Shown: positions 54,694 through 63,119, numbered from the stretch's first letter. The stretch is 64,000 nucleotides of DNA from Algoriphagus sp. AK58 (GCF_014324365.1 NZ_QEIG01000008.1:558001-622000), one strand, 5' to 3'. Made by a program: numbers and translations. Notes: a model not told the origin generated them from the sequence alone.

Positions 54694-55764
54694 CTATGGA
54701 TTTACGATTTTGACAGGAGCCTGATGGGCAAGCTGCAGGTTGTTGCTGGTGATGACCGTGCTGTTTTCCGGGATACCGTCGAGCACTTCGATCTCCCGAC
54801 CGTTGTCCTTGCCTACTTCCACATAGTTCCATTTGGATTCCTTGCCATTTTCGATGGTAAAGACCACCGCCCGACCCGAGCGGAAAACGACTGCATCCTT
54901 GGGTACCACGAGACTGTTGCTTTGGGGGGCACGGATGATCGCACGGGCATTCATGCCGGGGAGAAGGTTTTTGGAAGAGGTCAGCGTGAGCGATACTTGT
55001 ACGAGGCCGTTTTCATCCACCTTGGGATTGATGGCGGTAACGCGTCCTTCGAGGGCATTTTGGGGATCAGAGATGGGGTAGATTTCGGCTTTTTGACTGG
55101 ATGAAATCAAGGGAATATCCGACTCGAGTACCTTAACCCGGAGCAACAGCTGATCGGTGGAAAGGATCTCGGCAAACTCGGCATTTTTTGTGACCAGGCT
55201 TCCCTCCTTGAATTTGATATTGGCGATGCGACCGGAGACCGGCGCTCGCACCTCACACCGGGCAAGGTTGAGTTCGGCTTCCTTCAGCTCCACTTCGGCG
55301 AGGGAAAGCCCCGAATTCACCCGAATCCGCTCCTGTACCGTCTGGGCCACTTTGGGATCTTTGGACTCCAAGGCGAGCTGAAATTGAGCCTTGAGTACTT
55401 CCAGCTCCGATTGGGCTTTGATCAGATTGATGCGAGCTTTCTCCAAGGCGAATTCCGCCTCCCGACGATCCAAGGTGGCGATGACTTGCCCTTTCTGGAC
55501 AAACTGCCCCTCCAGAATCTGAACCTTCTCGAGGTAGCCTTCCCGCTCCACGAGTGCCTTGACTTCCGAGAGTGCCTCCAACTTGCCGATGGCATTGATG
55601 AGGTAGTCAAAGCTTTTCCGCTCGGCGGTGGCTGTTCGGACTTCGGTAGCCGAGACCTCATTCCGAAAGGATTCGGAAGGGATTTCCTGAGAATCTTCTT
55701 TGGCTTCCGAACAGGCGAACATCGCTCCTGAAATCAGCAAAACAAGGGAATTAAAAATGCGCAT
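54694..55764 (-). CDS. RND efflux periplasmic adaptor (membrane fusion protein, lipoprotein)
   Basis: 356 residues from ATG 55764, opening a lipoprotein signal (LVLLISGAMFAC). HlyD/AcrA architecture: barrel-sandwich half (LEALSEVKALVEREGYLEKVQILEGQFVQKGQVIATLD), a coiled-coil hairpin (about 105-165), the other lipoyl half (VRAPVSGRIANIKFKEGSLV), beta-barrel and membrane-proximal domain. First gene of the efflux operon. Confidence 0.95.
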   Translation of the reverse strand: MRIFNSLVLLISGAMFACSEAKEDSQEIPSESFRNEVSATEVRTATAERKSFDYLINAIGKLEALSEVKALVEREGYLEKVQILEGQFVQKGQVIATLDRREAEFALEKARINLIKAQSELEVLKAQFQLALESKDPKVAQTVQERIRVNSGLSLAEVELKEAELNLARCEVRAPVSGRIANIKFKEGSLVTKNAEFAEILSTDQLLLRVKVLESDIPLISSSQKAEIYPISDPQNALEGRVTAINPKVDENGLVQVSLTLTSSKNLLPGMNARAIIRAPQSNSLVVPKDAVVFRSGRAVVFTIENGKESKWNYVEVGKDNGREIEVLDGIPENSTVITSNNLQLAHQAPVKIVNP

Positions 55765-55956
55765 GGAGTACAAGTTGGAAGTTTTCGAACTAAGATATAA
55801 AAATAAATTTATTTGGATTTAAACATTAAACTAATTTCTAATAATTCTTTGAGCATTAACTTATTGGAACAAATAAAGAGACCCAATGACTCTTGTCATT
55901 TTAATTTTTTTTAATAAAAATATTCTATTTTTCACCTAAAAAATATCAAAAGAAAA

Positions 55957-57060
55957 CTACTTGACTTCAACACCATACAATACTAATTCATCCTCATTTT
56001 TCTGATTTATTGAAGGAATCCAAACCTTTCCTAGAATTGGTAGGACTCGACTACCTAAGCTTTCATTTTCTTTTGAAAGACATTTCTCATAAATTTTTTC
56101 AAATTGTCTATTAAACAATTCAATAAAAACTTCACCCTTTTCACCCTCTTTTTGCCCTCTTACAATTCTAAATAAAGTTTGCTCATTCAATATCCCCATT
56201 GATCCAAAAGAAACTTCATCTTGCCAAATTTTAATGGCATCAATTGTTTTACCTTGAGCATTATCCATTTTGGGTATTGACTTTTGATTAGGAAAAAGAC
56301 TTGATAAAACATTAAATCTTTTCTCCTTTCTAGTATTTAAATCAAAAACGTGAAAATCAGATTTATATGTATAAGAGATAATTAGGTTATTTTCAAAAAA
56401 AATCAAATCAGGAAAGTTAATAGCTTCTAGTCCATTTGGTAGAATAATGGTATTTTTGTTTAACTCATCATTATTAATATCAACCGGTAATATATCTAAT
56501 TTATTTGAGAGAAAATTATACTGAACAATCTTAGTTTGCTTACCCAACATACCTTTCACAGAAAGAAAAAGATTTCCCGTTTCACAATCAAATGCAGTAT
56601 AATTAAAATGATACCCATTTCCTTTAGATATAGCGATATATTCATCAGAGTTAAATATATCAAACATTGAAAATGGAATTTCTTTTACCTCCTTCAGATT
56701 CAAATCCCACTTTATAAAAGAATTCGCTGTTAAAAATAAAACTAAATTTTCTCCACAAGTCCAAAAATATGAAAAATCAGAAATTGCTTGTGGACCATCA
56801 ATAGGAACTTCTATTCCTCTTTTTATTTCAATTTTAGCTTTCTTGTAAGAAATGGTGTCAATCGTACGCGTAAACTGATTAAAAATCAATGCCCCTTCAT
56901 TAGAAATTGTAGAAAATTTAAAAGGCACCTCAGAAGATAATCCTGAGGTACCCAGTTTAACTACTTCTTCTTTGCCAAAGATCAAACCGTATTCTTCAAA
57001 ATTCCCTTCTTTAGGAGAACATGAAAAAATAATCCATAGAAAGAAAAAGTACCTTTTCAT
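55957..57060 (-). CDS. 6-bladed beta-propeller-like lipoprotein
   Basis: 367 residues from ATG 57060 (MKRYFFFLWIIFSCSPKEGNF, lipobox FSC). The upstream in-frame ATG at 57105 would overlap the peptide gene. Visible features: GQDEVSFGSMGIL-type strand (KIWQDEVSFGSMG), YISGKGNGYHFNYTAFDCETG-type blade, ENSFIKWDLNLKEVKEIPFSMFD; overall like DUF4221 proteins. The gene is much more AT-rich than the neighbouring efflux operon. It begins 4 bp after the Cys-rich peptide gene and must be translated together with it. Confidence 0.75.
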   Translation of the reverse strand: MKRYFFFLWIIFSCSPKEGNFEEYGLIFGKEEVVKLGTSGLSSEVPFKFSTISNEGALIFNQFTRTIDTISYKKAKIEIKRGIEVPIDGPQAISDFSYFWTCGENLVLFLTANSFIKWDLNLKEVKEIPFSMFDIFNSDEYIAISKGNGYHFNYTAFDCETGNLFLSVKGMLGKQTKIVQYNFLSNKLDILPVDINNDELNKNTIILPNGLEAINFPDLIFFENNLIISYTYKSDFHVFDLNTRKEKRFNVLSSLFPNQKSIPKMDNAQGKTIDAIKIWQDEVSFGSMGILNEQTLFRIVRGQKEGEKGEVFIELFNRQFEKIYEKCLSKENESLGSRVLPILGKVWIPSINQKNEDELVLYGVEVK

Positions 57061-57064
57061 TGAT

Positions 57065-57304
57065 TTACCCTCCACAACTTGAATTTGGACCATTTTCAGG
57101 AACAACCATCAGAAATGCTCTTCCTTCACAAATATCATGAATTACAATTGCAGATCCTGCACAACAATTATCCAATGCATCACTACCTAGAGCAATGACA
57201 TCATCTGAACCACATGCATTCCAAGTACCGCCACAAGGGAAAACCGAGAATGAGCCAAATAGGCAAAAGACAAAGAGACCAAATTTTAAAACAAGTTTTT
57301 TCAT
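57065..57304 (-). CDS. Small Cys-rich exported peptide (peptide A)
   Basis: 79 residues: signal peptide (LKFGLFVFCLFGSFSVFP) and a mature part of about 56 residues with six cysteines (24, 31, 47, 48, 59, 77) and a CGG end. The cysteines suggest disulfides or a modified peptide. It precedes a beta-propeller lipoprotein by 4 bp, the arrangement seen for NVEALA-type small peptides in Bacteroidota, but the NVEALA motif is absent. A conserved leader (57335-57393) ends 30 nt before the start and is shared with peptide B. Confidence 0.75.
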   Translation of the reverse strand: MKKLVLKFGLFVFCLFGSFSVFPCGGTWNACGSDDVIALGSDALDNCCAGSAIVIHDICEGRAFLMVVPENGPNSSCGG

Positions 57305-57334
57305 TTTTTAAGAATTAATTGGTTAAAAACTCCC

Positions 57335-57393
57335 CAGAACCAACCCTTGGCTCTGCAAAAAATCCAGACTCCGGCGCCGACCTTGATCTTTCG
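57335..57393 (-). promoter_or_regulatory. Conserved structured leader, copy A
   Basis: Read on the minus strand: a 21-nt block (57373-57393) containing CAAGGTCGGCGCC, a 17-nt spacer, then a hairpin CAGAGCCA-AGGGT-TGGTTCTG (57335-57355). The block matches copy B (60981-61001) at 20 of 21 positions. The hairpin ends 30 nt before the peptide A start. See copy B for the compensatory change. Confidence 0.7.
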
Positions 57394-57527
57394 TTGACTA
57401 ATCTACCCCCCACCTAAAAATGCAAGTCTAGTTTGAAAAAATTTCTTCATTTTTAGTTAACTAATTGACTTTCAAGGAAAAAATTTTTAGTTAATAATCC
57501 TAACAATCAATAGATCAGCTAAATAGC

Positions 57528-58640
57528 TTACTGCTCCAAAGAAAACACCTCGCCCGAGACCGCTTCCTTTTCCATCAGTTCAGAAGCATACGGAATCCAT
57601 AGACCTTGGGAAAAGACAAAGGCATTGGAAGGATCGTACTTCCCTTTTTCCAAGGGATAATTCCCCAAAACCTCAAGCTTCTCATTCAGGACAGTCAGGT
57701 AAAGCTGCCTGTTTCTCAAAAGAAAGGTGTAGTAATCTTCCCCAAGCGGAACCTCTTTCTCCAAGGCTTCTTGGGAGACCCGATAATAGACTTTTCGATA
57801 AGGATCGTAGAGGAGCTTGAGGTAATTCGGAGAAGTCAGCACCCAATTTTGAAAATAGGCTTGGTCCCAAGAATCCCGCATCGTCTGAGGCTCGGCAGAT
57901 TGCTTCCCTTCAAAAGAAGAAATGGGAAATTCGAGCTGCTCAGCAGTCTCAAAAGAATAGCTTGAGATCGTCGGTGAAATGGAGTAAATAAATGCAAAAC
58001 CACTTTGCCCTACAGCCACCGAGGGAAAGGTGGTATTATCAAGCGCTACTCCGTCAAACTCCCCCGGATGGTAAACCGGAAAAGAAGTCCAGCTTTTGGT
58101 TTCCAAAGAATACCCTGCAAAAATCCGCTTCTTGCTCGCATCGGCTTTGGCAAAATAGAACAACACGCTTTTCTGATTCGGAAGGTACACTAAGCTATTG
58201 GCAATTCGCTCATAAGGATATTCGGCATAGACCTCTTCCTCCAGCTCAGAAAGCCCTTCAAAAAGGGAGAAGGTTTGTTGGTCGGCACCTCCGTCACGAT
58301 ACAGCAAAAGCCTAGCCCCATCGTAAAACAGGATGGAGTCGGCGGAAATGTAATGCAGCATGGACGGTCTAAAATCTCCAACAAGCTTCAATTCCACTTG
58401 AGAAAGACTTTGGTCCATCAAAGAAAACTTGGATAGTGAACCTCCAGCCTCATCGACAAAAAACAAGGTGTCATCAGCCACATGTGAGATACGGGTGGAA
58501 AATGGGTCCAGTCCGGAAAAGGAAAGGGGTTGAGCTTCAATATCATCGGTATTTGAGAGAACTGAACCTTGATTAGTACAACTCCATTCAAAAAGCAATG
58601 AGGAAATCAAAAAGATATAAACAAACTGTCGTTCACCCAT
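57528..58640 (-). CDS. DUF4221-like 6-bladed beta-propeller lipoprotein
   Basis: 370 residues with lipobox-like EWSC (SSLLFEWSCTNQG). Blade-like repeats: DTLFFVDEAGGSLSKFSLMDQSL, ADSILFYDGARLLLYRDGGADQQTFSLFEG, KSVLFYFAKADASKKRIFAGYSLETKSW, YDPYRKVYYRVSQEALEK; this is the DUF4221 pattern. It follows the SUMF1-domain gene by 12 bp and is the last gene of the peptide B unit. Confidence 0.8.
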   Translation of the reverse strand: MGERQFVYIFLISSLLFEWSCTNQGSVLSNTDDIEAQPLSFSGLDPFSTRISHVADDTLFFVDEAGGSLSKFSLMDQSLSQVELKLVGDFRPSMLHYISADSILFYDGARLLLYRDGGADQQTFSLFEGLSELEEEVYAEYPYERIANSLVYLPNQKSVLFYFAKADASKKRIFAGYSLETKSWTSFPVYHPGEFDGVALDNTTFPSVAVGQSGFAFIYSISPTISSYSFETAEQLEFPISSFEGKQSAEPQTMRDSWDQAYFQNWVLTSPNYLKLLYDPYRKVYYRVSQEALEKEVPLGEDYYTFLLRNRQLYLTVLNEKLEVLGNYPLEKGKYDPSNAFVFSQGLWIPYASELMEKEAVSGEVFSLEQ

Positions 58641-58652
58641 TTGTAAGTTTTC

Positions 58653-59408
58653 TTAATTCACATCCTTCACTAAACGAAACCCTATACCTTGAGAAGGCCT
58701 ATTCAATTCCAAGGGCGCGGGTGAAACTTTTCCAATAACAAGCCATTCCTTAGATTGATAAAACGCTCCACCAACTAATCCATATTTTTTTTCTCCTTTG
58801 TTAAATATCACTAATTCTCCTATGCCTCCTGCCAAATCATAGATGCCCAATTCATTGGGTTCCTTTGTCCCCACATCTTTAGGAAACCAGCTATCCGTAT
58901 TCCCTTCATACCAAGCCACCTTTTTTAGATTGTCTCCTCCCGGATAGGGATAAGGATAGTTTTTTTGACCTGCTTTGGCCGCATGAACCCACTCTTCATA
59001 GGTTGGTACCCGCTTTCCCACCCACTTGGCATAGGCCAAGACATCAGCTGGGGCCAGACTCATCACCGGATTGTTCATGAATCGGGGCTCTTCATACAAC
59101 TTAACGTCATATCCCCGCTTTTTTAGGGATGCATGACTCATCCAGGTACCACCTTCCACCAATTCCCAAACGCCACCTGATTTAAGGCGCATGACTCCGC
59201 CAATCTTCTCCGCTTCAGTCACATACCCGGTCGCATCGACAAACTTCTTAAATTCCGCCACGGTCACTTCATATTGATCCATGTAAAAGGGCTTAATCTG
59301 ATCATTACCCGGCACCAAAACCATCTTCGCAGGAACTTGGGACTTTTGCTGCGCAAATGCGGTCAGGGTGCAGAAGATCAGAAGTAAAACAAATGAATTA
59401 GACTTCAT
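58653..59408 (-). CDS. SUMF1/formylglycine-generating-enzyme-like protein without catalytic cysteines
   Basis: 251 residues from ATG 59408 with signal peptide (LLLIFCTLTAFAQQ). The SUMF1 fold is clear: MVLVPGNDQIKPFYMDQYEVTVAEFKKFVDATGYVTEAEK, NNPVMSLAPADVLAYAKWVGKRVPTYEEWVHAAKAG, LGIYDLAGGIGELV, GGAFYQSKEW, GIGFRLVKD. The mature protein has no cysteine, while true formylglycine-generating enzymes need active-site cysteines, so it is not a sulfatase maturase. It is more like structural or ligand-binding members such as GldJ/GldK relatives. Its start overlaps the preceding beta-propeller stop by 11 bp. Confidence 0.88.
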   Translation of the reverse strand: MKSNSFVLLLIFCTLTAFAQQKSQVPAKMVLVPGNDQIKPFYMDQYEVTVAEFKKFVDATGYVTEAEKIGGVMRLKSGGVWELVEGGTWMSHASLKKRGYDVKLYEEPRFMNNPVMSLAPADVLAYAKWVGKRVPTYEEWVHAAKAGQKNYPYPYPGGDNLKKVAWYEGNTDSWFPKDVGTKEPNELGIYDLAGGIGELVIFNKGEKKYGLVGGAFYQSKEWLVIGKVSPAPLELNRPSQGIGFRLVKDVN

Positions 59409-60564
59409 ACACACACAATAACATTTTCGTTTTCATCTTCATCAAATCAGGAAATCTCTCCCGTAATCTATCGGTCACCAATCCTTCCTCGTCCTGGGCC
59501 TCGATTTGGTCAAAAAACTCGCTGTCCAAAAGTCGAAAGACCTGCCTGCCTTGAACATCCAAGTACGGAACCAGCGGAAGGTTCAATTCTCCATCTACCA
59601 ATCCTTCAGCGAGGGTAAGGTTTTGAGAAGCCCGATCAAAAGCTCCCCAGCGGGCAGACATGCCATTCTTGTAGATAAAAAACAGCGCATGATCTCCCAA
59701 ATCGACATAATTATCAGCAAAAGCCAAACTTCTCTCATCCTGAAGTCGCTCGAAATAGGCATCAAGTCCAGGCAACCCATAGAAATTGTCTGTTTGTGCA
59801 AAGGACAAATACTTCTTTTGGGCTAAATTCTCCTCCAAAGGATCCAACGTATAAACTGAGGTACCAAAAGCAGGTGCAAAAACTACATTCCCGTTTTGAA
59901 AAGACAATTCCTTGGTTCCAGAGACCTGGGCGATTCTTCCTTCAGGAATAGAAAGTAATGAATCCACCTTGGTGCCCTTCTCCAAGTCAATCAAAGAAAG
60001 TAAACGAATATCCTTGGTTTCTGCTCCTGAGAAGGGGGGTGGAAGGGTATAAAGCCAAACCTGATTTTCGCCACCATAAGCGATGAAGTGAAAGACTTCG
60101 TTAGCAGGCAGCGCTATCAAATTCAGGAATTCCCCGGTTGTGCTAAACTCAAAAATCTTCCTGCCCATCAAAAACAACAGTGAATTCCGATCCGGATGAT
60201 AGATAAAATCCTCAAATCGGGGGATTTCTCCCGGGCCATTTCCACCGGTAAAAATTTGATGGATGAATTTCCCCTCTTCGTCGACAATCAGGACCGTATT
60301 TTCAAGCTCAATGTCCCCGAGGAAGAATTTGCCGTCTCCGGCCTGAATTTTATCAGCCGTATAAAAGGGCTGATCCTCAGGAAGAGCTATGGGAATATAG
60401 CGACTTTTGGATACGTAATTTTGGATATCCAGCTGCTCTATTTCCTCTGTGGAAATAAATGAAATCTCTTCCAGACTTATATTGGAATTCTTATCCGTGG
60501 TGCAAGATGGGTTGATGAGAAGAAATAGAAAGGCCCATCTGATTGGAAATTTTCTGTAATGCAT
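59398..60564 (-). CDS. 6-bladed beta-propeller lipoprotein in the peptide B unit
   Basis: 388 residues from ATG 60564 with lipobox-like NPSC (FLFLLINPSCTTDKNSN). Typical 6-bladed propeller sequence: SKSRYIPIALPEDQPFYTADKIQAGDGKFFLGDIELENTVLIVDEEGKFIHQIFTGGNGPGE, FIYHPDRNSLLFLMGRKIFEFSTTGEFLN, YVDLGDHALFFIYKNGM. It follows peptide B after a strong hairpin and overlaps the SUMF1 gene. Likely at the cell surface and possibly a binder or receptor for the small peptide. Confidence 0.85.
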   Translation of the reverse strand: MHYRKFPIRWAFLFLLINPSCTTDKNSNISLEEISFISTEEIEQLDIQNYVSKSRYIPIALPEDQPFYTADKIQAGDGKFFLGDIELENTVLIVDEEGKFIHQIFTGGNGPGEIPRFEDFIYHPDRNSLLFLMGRKIFEFSTTGEFLNLIALPANEVFHFIAYGGENQVWLYTLPPPFSGAETKDIRLLSLIDLEKGTKVDSLLSIPEGRIAQVSGTKELSFQNGNVVFAPAFGTSVYTLDPLEENLAQKKYLSFAQTDNFYGLPGLDAYFERLQDERSLAFADNYVDLGDHALFFIYKNGMSARWGAFDRASQNLTLAEGLVDGELNLPLVPYLDVQGRQVFRLLDSEFFDQIEAQDEEGLVTDRLRERFPDLMKMKTKMLLCVYEV

Positions 60565-60586
60565 AGCGCAAAAATTTGTCAAAGAA

Positions 60587-60608
60587 GGGAAGGGCATAAG
60601 CCCTTCCC
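60587..60608 (-). terminator. Intercistronic hairpin between peptide B and its beta-propeller gene
   Basis: Perfect nine-pair stem GGGAAGGGC / GCCCTTCCC with a 4-base loop. On the minus strand it is followed by TTCTTTG and further Ts. It lies 8 bp past the peptide stop and 22 bp before the lipoprotein start. This is the position for partial termination, which would make the peptide in excess over the downstream proteins. Confidence 0.7.
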
Positions 60609-60616
60609 AAGATTAC

Positions 60617-60910
60617 CTATTCACACGTTGATGCTTCACATCCCTCAGTAAAACCCGGCTTACACTTGGTCTTTCTTCCACCGCTGACTTCTACACCTAA
60701 AGAGGGCTCGAGGCCTCCGCTTTTGAGCCCCACACCGAATTTCACTTTGGCTTTTATACAAAATACATCTTGGGGAGAATAAGCATCAGAAATTGCTACG
60801 CTCGCCAAACCCTGCGCATGAACCAAATTACCTTTTGTGTTTGGAACTCCTAGGACAAACACAATTAATGCACTTGCCAAAAGGCCAATTTTTAAAGAAT
60901 TTTTGATCAT
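60617..60910 (-). CDS. Small Cys-containing exported peptide (peptide B)
   Basis: 97 residues: signal peptide (LKIGLLASALIVFVLGV) and a mature part with four cysteines (51, 83, 91, 96) and a Gly-rich central segment (VKFGVGLKSGGLEPSLGVEVSGG). It has no visible sequence similarity to peptide A except size, signal and cysteines. First gene of a unit followed by beta-propeller, SUMF1 and DUF4221 genes. The conserved leader at 60941-61001 ends 30 nt before its start. Confidence 0.75.
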   Translation of the reverse strand: MIKNSLKIGLLASALIVFVLGVPNTKGNLVHAQGLASVAISDAYSPQDVFCIKAKVKFGVGLKSGGLEPSLGVEVSGGRKTKCKPGFTEGCEASTCE

Positions 60911-60940
60911 GATTTAAAGAATGAAATAGTAAAACATAGA

Positions 60941-61001
60941 CAAAACCAACCTTTGGTTTTGTTGAAAAATTAAGGCTATGGGCGCCGACCTTGGTCTTTC
61001 G
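60941..61001 (-). promoter_or_regulatory. Conserved structured leader, copy B
   Basis: Minus strand: the conserved 21-nt block (60981-61001), a 19-nt spacer, then hairpin CAAAACCA-AAGGT-TGGTTTTG (60941-60961). Relative to copy A the third stem pair changes from G-C to A-U on both sides and the fifth from G-U to A-U, so pairing is kept. The spacing from hairpin to start codon is the same 30 nt, and both share ATTCTT shortly before the ATG. A short frame (from 61019) runs through this copy but is not conserved in copy A. Confidence 0.7.
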
Positions 61002-61094
61002 ATAAGTCATCACGGACAAAAAAAATAAAGGTTAGTTTTTATCAATTAAACCTTTTTATGATGATTATATCCTACTGTTTTTAGATATCAAAAT

Positions 61095-61616
61095 TCACAA
61101 ACCGTTAATTTTCAACGGATTCAAACTTAAATCCAACTCTCTTTTTGGTAAATTGATCGTCCGCTCATACGGCCTGAGTCTCAGCCCCAATTTTTCCCTT
61201 TCCTCAAAATGGGCAATTAAGCGATCTAATTCATCCAAATTCAGAGCTTCAATCCTTACCTGCGCAAATCCAGGCCCAATCAATCCAAGCTGCTCACCAG
61301 CCTTTCTCGATACATCGATCACGTGGCTAGAGCGCTGCGGCAATCGGTCATTGACCTTTACTACCACAGACTCCTCCCTCCCGACTCGACTTACCTTTAC
61401 CCAAGTTCCAAAAGGCAGATTCTTATGCGCTGCCGTCATGCTGTCCAAGTGAAAAATCTCCCCACTGGAAGTTCGCCTGCCTTGAAACTTTTTCCCATAA
61501 TAACTTGCAGTCCCCTGTTGAATCAGCAAGGAATCCACCTGGGAAAAAGCTTCCTTAGCAAACAAAGTGAAGAAAAAGATAAGGGCAAGTCGGATGAGCA
61601 CGTTCGAAGCTAGCAT
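61095..61616 (-). CDS. rlpA: RlpA family septal ring lytic transglycosylase-like protein
   Basis: 173 residues with signal peptide (LIFFFTLFAKEAFSQ). Double-psi beta-barrel: QGTASYYGKKFQGRRTSSGEIF, TAAHKNLPFGTWVKVSR, VVVKVNDRLPQRSSHVIDVSRKAGEQLG. The usual NDRGP motif reads NDRLP. There is no SPOR domain, so septal targeting is uncertain. Expected to cleave peptidoglycan glycan strands. Divergent from sbcD. Confidence 0.9.
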   Translation of the reverse strand: MLASNVLIRLALIFFFTLFAKEAFSQVDSLLIQQGTASYYGKKFQGRRTSSGEIFHLDSMTAAHKNLPFGTWVKVSRVGREESVVVKVNDRLPQRSSHVIDVSRKAGEQLGLIGPGFAQVRIEALNLDELDRLIAHFEEREKLGLRLRPYERTINLPKRELDLSLNPLKINGL

Positions 61617-61889
61617 TTAATGTGTTTATTTTTTGTTTTTTATTTGCCACATTGAATCTCGCATGTCTTATCATCATGTCAGTTTGTAACGTGGTCGTCA
61701 TGCTCGATTTCCGCGCCGTTTTTCAATAAAAGTGCCAATTACTGTCTGAGCTTTACTTTAGGTTGGAGAACCTAGCCTCTTAACCTATCTTAGTACCTAT
61801 TCTTTAGTCAGAAAAAGGAAACAGAATCTGACCTCAAGGTCAACTTTTCTCAAAGCCCTACCAACTGCGACTGAAAACGGAACCCTAAC
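61617..61889. other. Divergent intergenic region between rlpA and sbcD
   Basis: 273 bp without coding potential; it must contain promoters for both divergent genes. A small hairpin TAGGTT/AACCTA occurs near 61760. Nothing else is recognisable. Confidence 0.5.
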
Positions 61890-63119
61890 ATGCTAAAAAT
61901 CCTCCATACCGCCGACTGGCATCTGGGCAAGCGCCTGCAGGAATACTCCCGCCTCGAGGAACAGAAGCTCGTCTTGGACGAAATCTGCCAAATCGCCGAT
62001 CGGGAAAATGTGGACCTCGTCCTGCTCGCAGGAGATATTTTTGACACCTTCAATCCCGCACATGAAGCCGTCGAACTGCTCTACAAAACCCTCAGACGAC
62101 TGTCCAAAAACGGTACCCGGCCCATCCTTGCCATTTCCGGCAATCACGACAGCACACAGTTTGTCGAGGCACCGGATCCGCTGGCCCGCGAACTTGGCAT
62201 TTTCTTTTACAGCCGATATGACTCTGTCATTCCCTGTGGAAAGTTGGACTCCGGCGTGGAGATCCTGAAGTCCGAAAGCGGATTTGTAGAGCTCAAACTA
62301 CCTCAAGCCAAGTTCCCCGTTCGGGTGATCTTAGCTCCCTACGCCAATGAGGTCAGCCTGCGCACCTACCTCGGCGAAGAAAATCGGGAAGAAGAATTCC
62401 GGAAATTACTTTCCTCCAAATGGCAGGACTTGGCCGATCGACATTGTGATGAAAAGGGGCTGAATCTATTTGTAGGCCATTTCTTTTTTATGAAAGAAGG
62501 GGAAAAGCCCGAGGCTGAACCCGAATCCGAGCGCCCCATCCTTCATGTGGGCGGCACACAGGCCCTTTTCACTCAAAATATCCCTTCCCAAATCCAATAC
62601 GCAGCACTTGGCCACCTTCACCGCTACCATGCTGTGGGACATGACTCGATTCCGGTCGTGTATTCGAGTTCACCGCTGGCCTATTCCTTTTCCGAAGCCG
62701 ATCAGGAGAAAAAAGTCGTCCTGATCGAGGCCCGGGCCGGTCAGCCGGTCAGCTATCAGCCCATCGGACTCAAACAGGGCCGACCGCTGTATCGCGTCAA
62801 GTTTGACAATCTAGCCGATACCCTTGCTTGGCTGGAAGCCCATCCCTACTGCTTCGTGGAAATCACCTTTGTAGCCGACGAATCCATCGATGCCACGACA
62901 CGCAAAGCCATCCTAAAAGCCCACGACGGCATCGTCAGCCTCATTCCCCAACTCAAAAACACAGCGGGACAGGAATCCTTTGCCCTGCATGTGGATGACT
63001 TGGGCAAAGACATGGAGACGCTATTCCGCATGTATTTCCAAAGCGAAAAAGGGCAGGAACCCAACGCCCAATTGCTCGGACTTTTCAAAGAAATCATCAG
63101 CCAAACCGATCCCGCATGA
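61890..63119 (+). CDS. sbcD: Exonuclease SbcCD, nuclease subunit SbcD
   Basis: 409 residues. Mre11-type phosphoesterase: HTADWHLGK (Asp9, His11), LLAGDIFD (Asp49), SGNHDS, FVGHFF, ALGHLHRYH. The C-terminal capping domain binds SbcC. With SbcC it forms the ATP-driven nuclease that opens DNA hairpins and blocked ends in the cytoplasm. Its stop overlaps the sbcC start (ATGA). Confidence 0.96.
   Translation: MLKILHTADWHLGKRLQEYSRLEEQKLVLDEICQIADRENVDLVLLAGDIFDTFNPAHEAVELLYKTLRRLSKNGTRPILAISGNHDSTQFVEAPDPLARELGIFFYSRYDSVIPCGKLDSGVEILKSESGFVELKLPQAKFPVRVILAPYANEVSLRTYLGEENREEEFRKLLSSKWQDLADRHCDEKGLNLFVGHFFFMKEGEKPEAEPESERPILHVGGTQALFTQNIPSQIQYAALGHLHRYHAVGHDSIPVVYSSSPLAYSFSEADQEKKVVLIEARAGQPVSYQPIGLKQGRPLYRVKFDNLADTLAWLEAHPYCFVEITFVADESIDATTRKAILKAHDGIVSLIPQLKNTAGQESFALHVDDLGKDMETLFRMYFQSEKGQEPNAQLLGLFKEIISQTDPA

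Noticed and set aside
58653..59408. Maturase for the sulfatase at 25743-27149
   Set aside because: The SUMF1-like protein has no cysteine in its mature part and is 31 kb away in an unrelated operon.
60828..61019. 63-codon frame running through leader copy B and overlapping the peptide B start
   Set aside because: The equivalent frame is not open in leader copy A, so the conservation there is at RNA/DNA level; I do not call it a gene.
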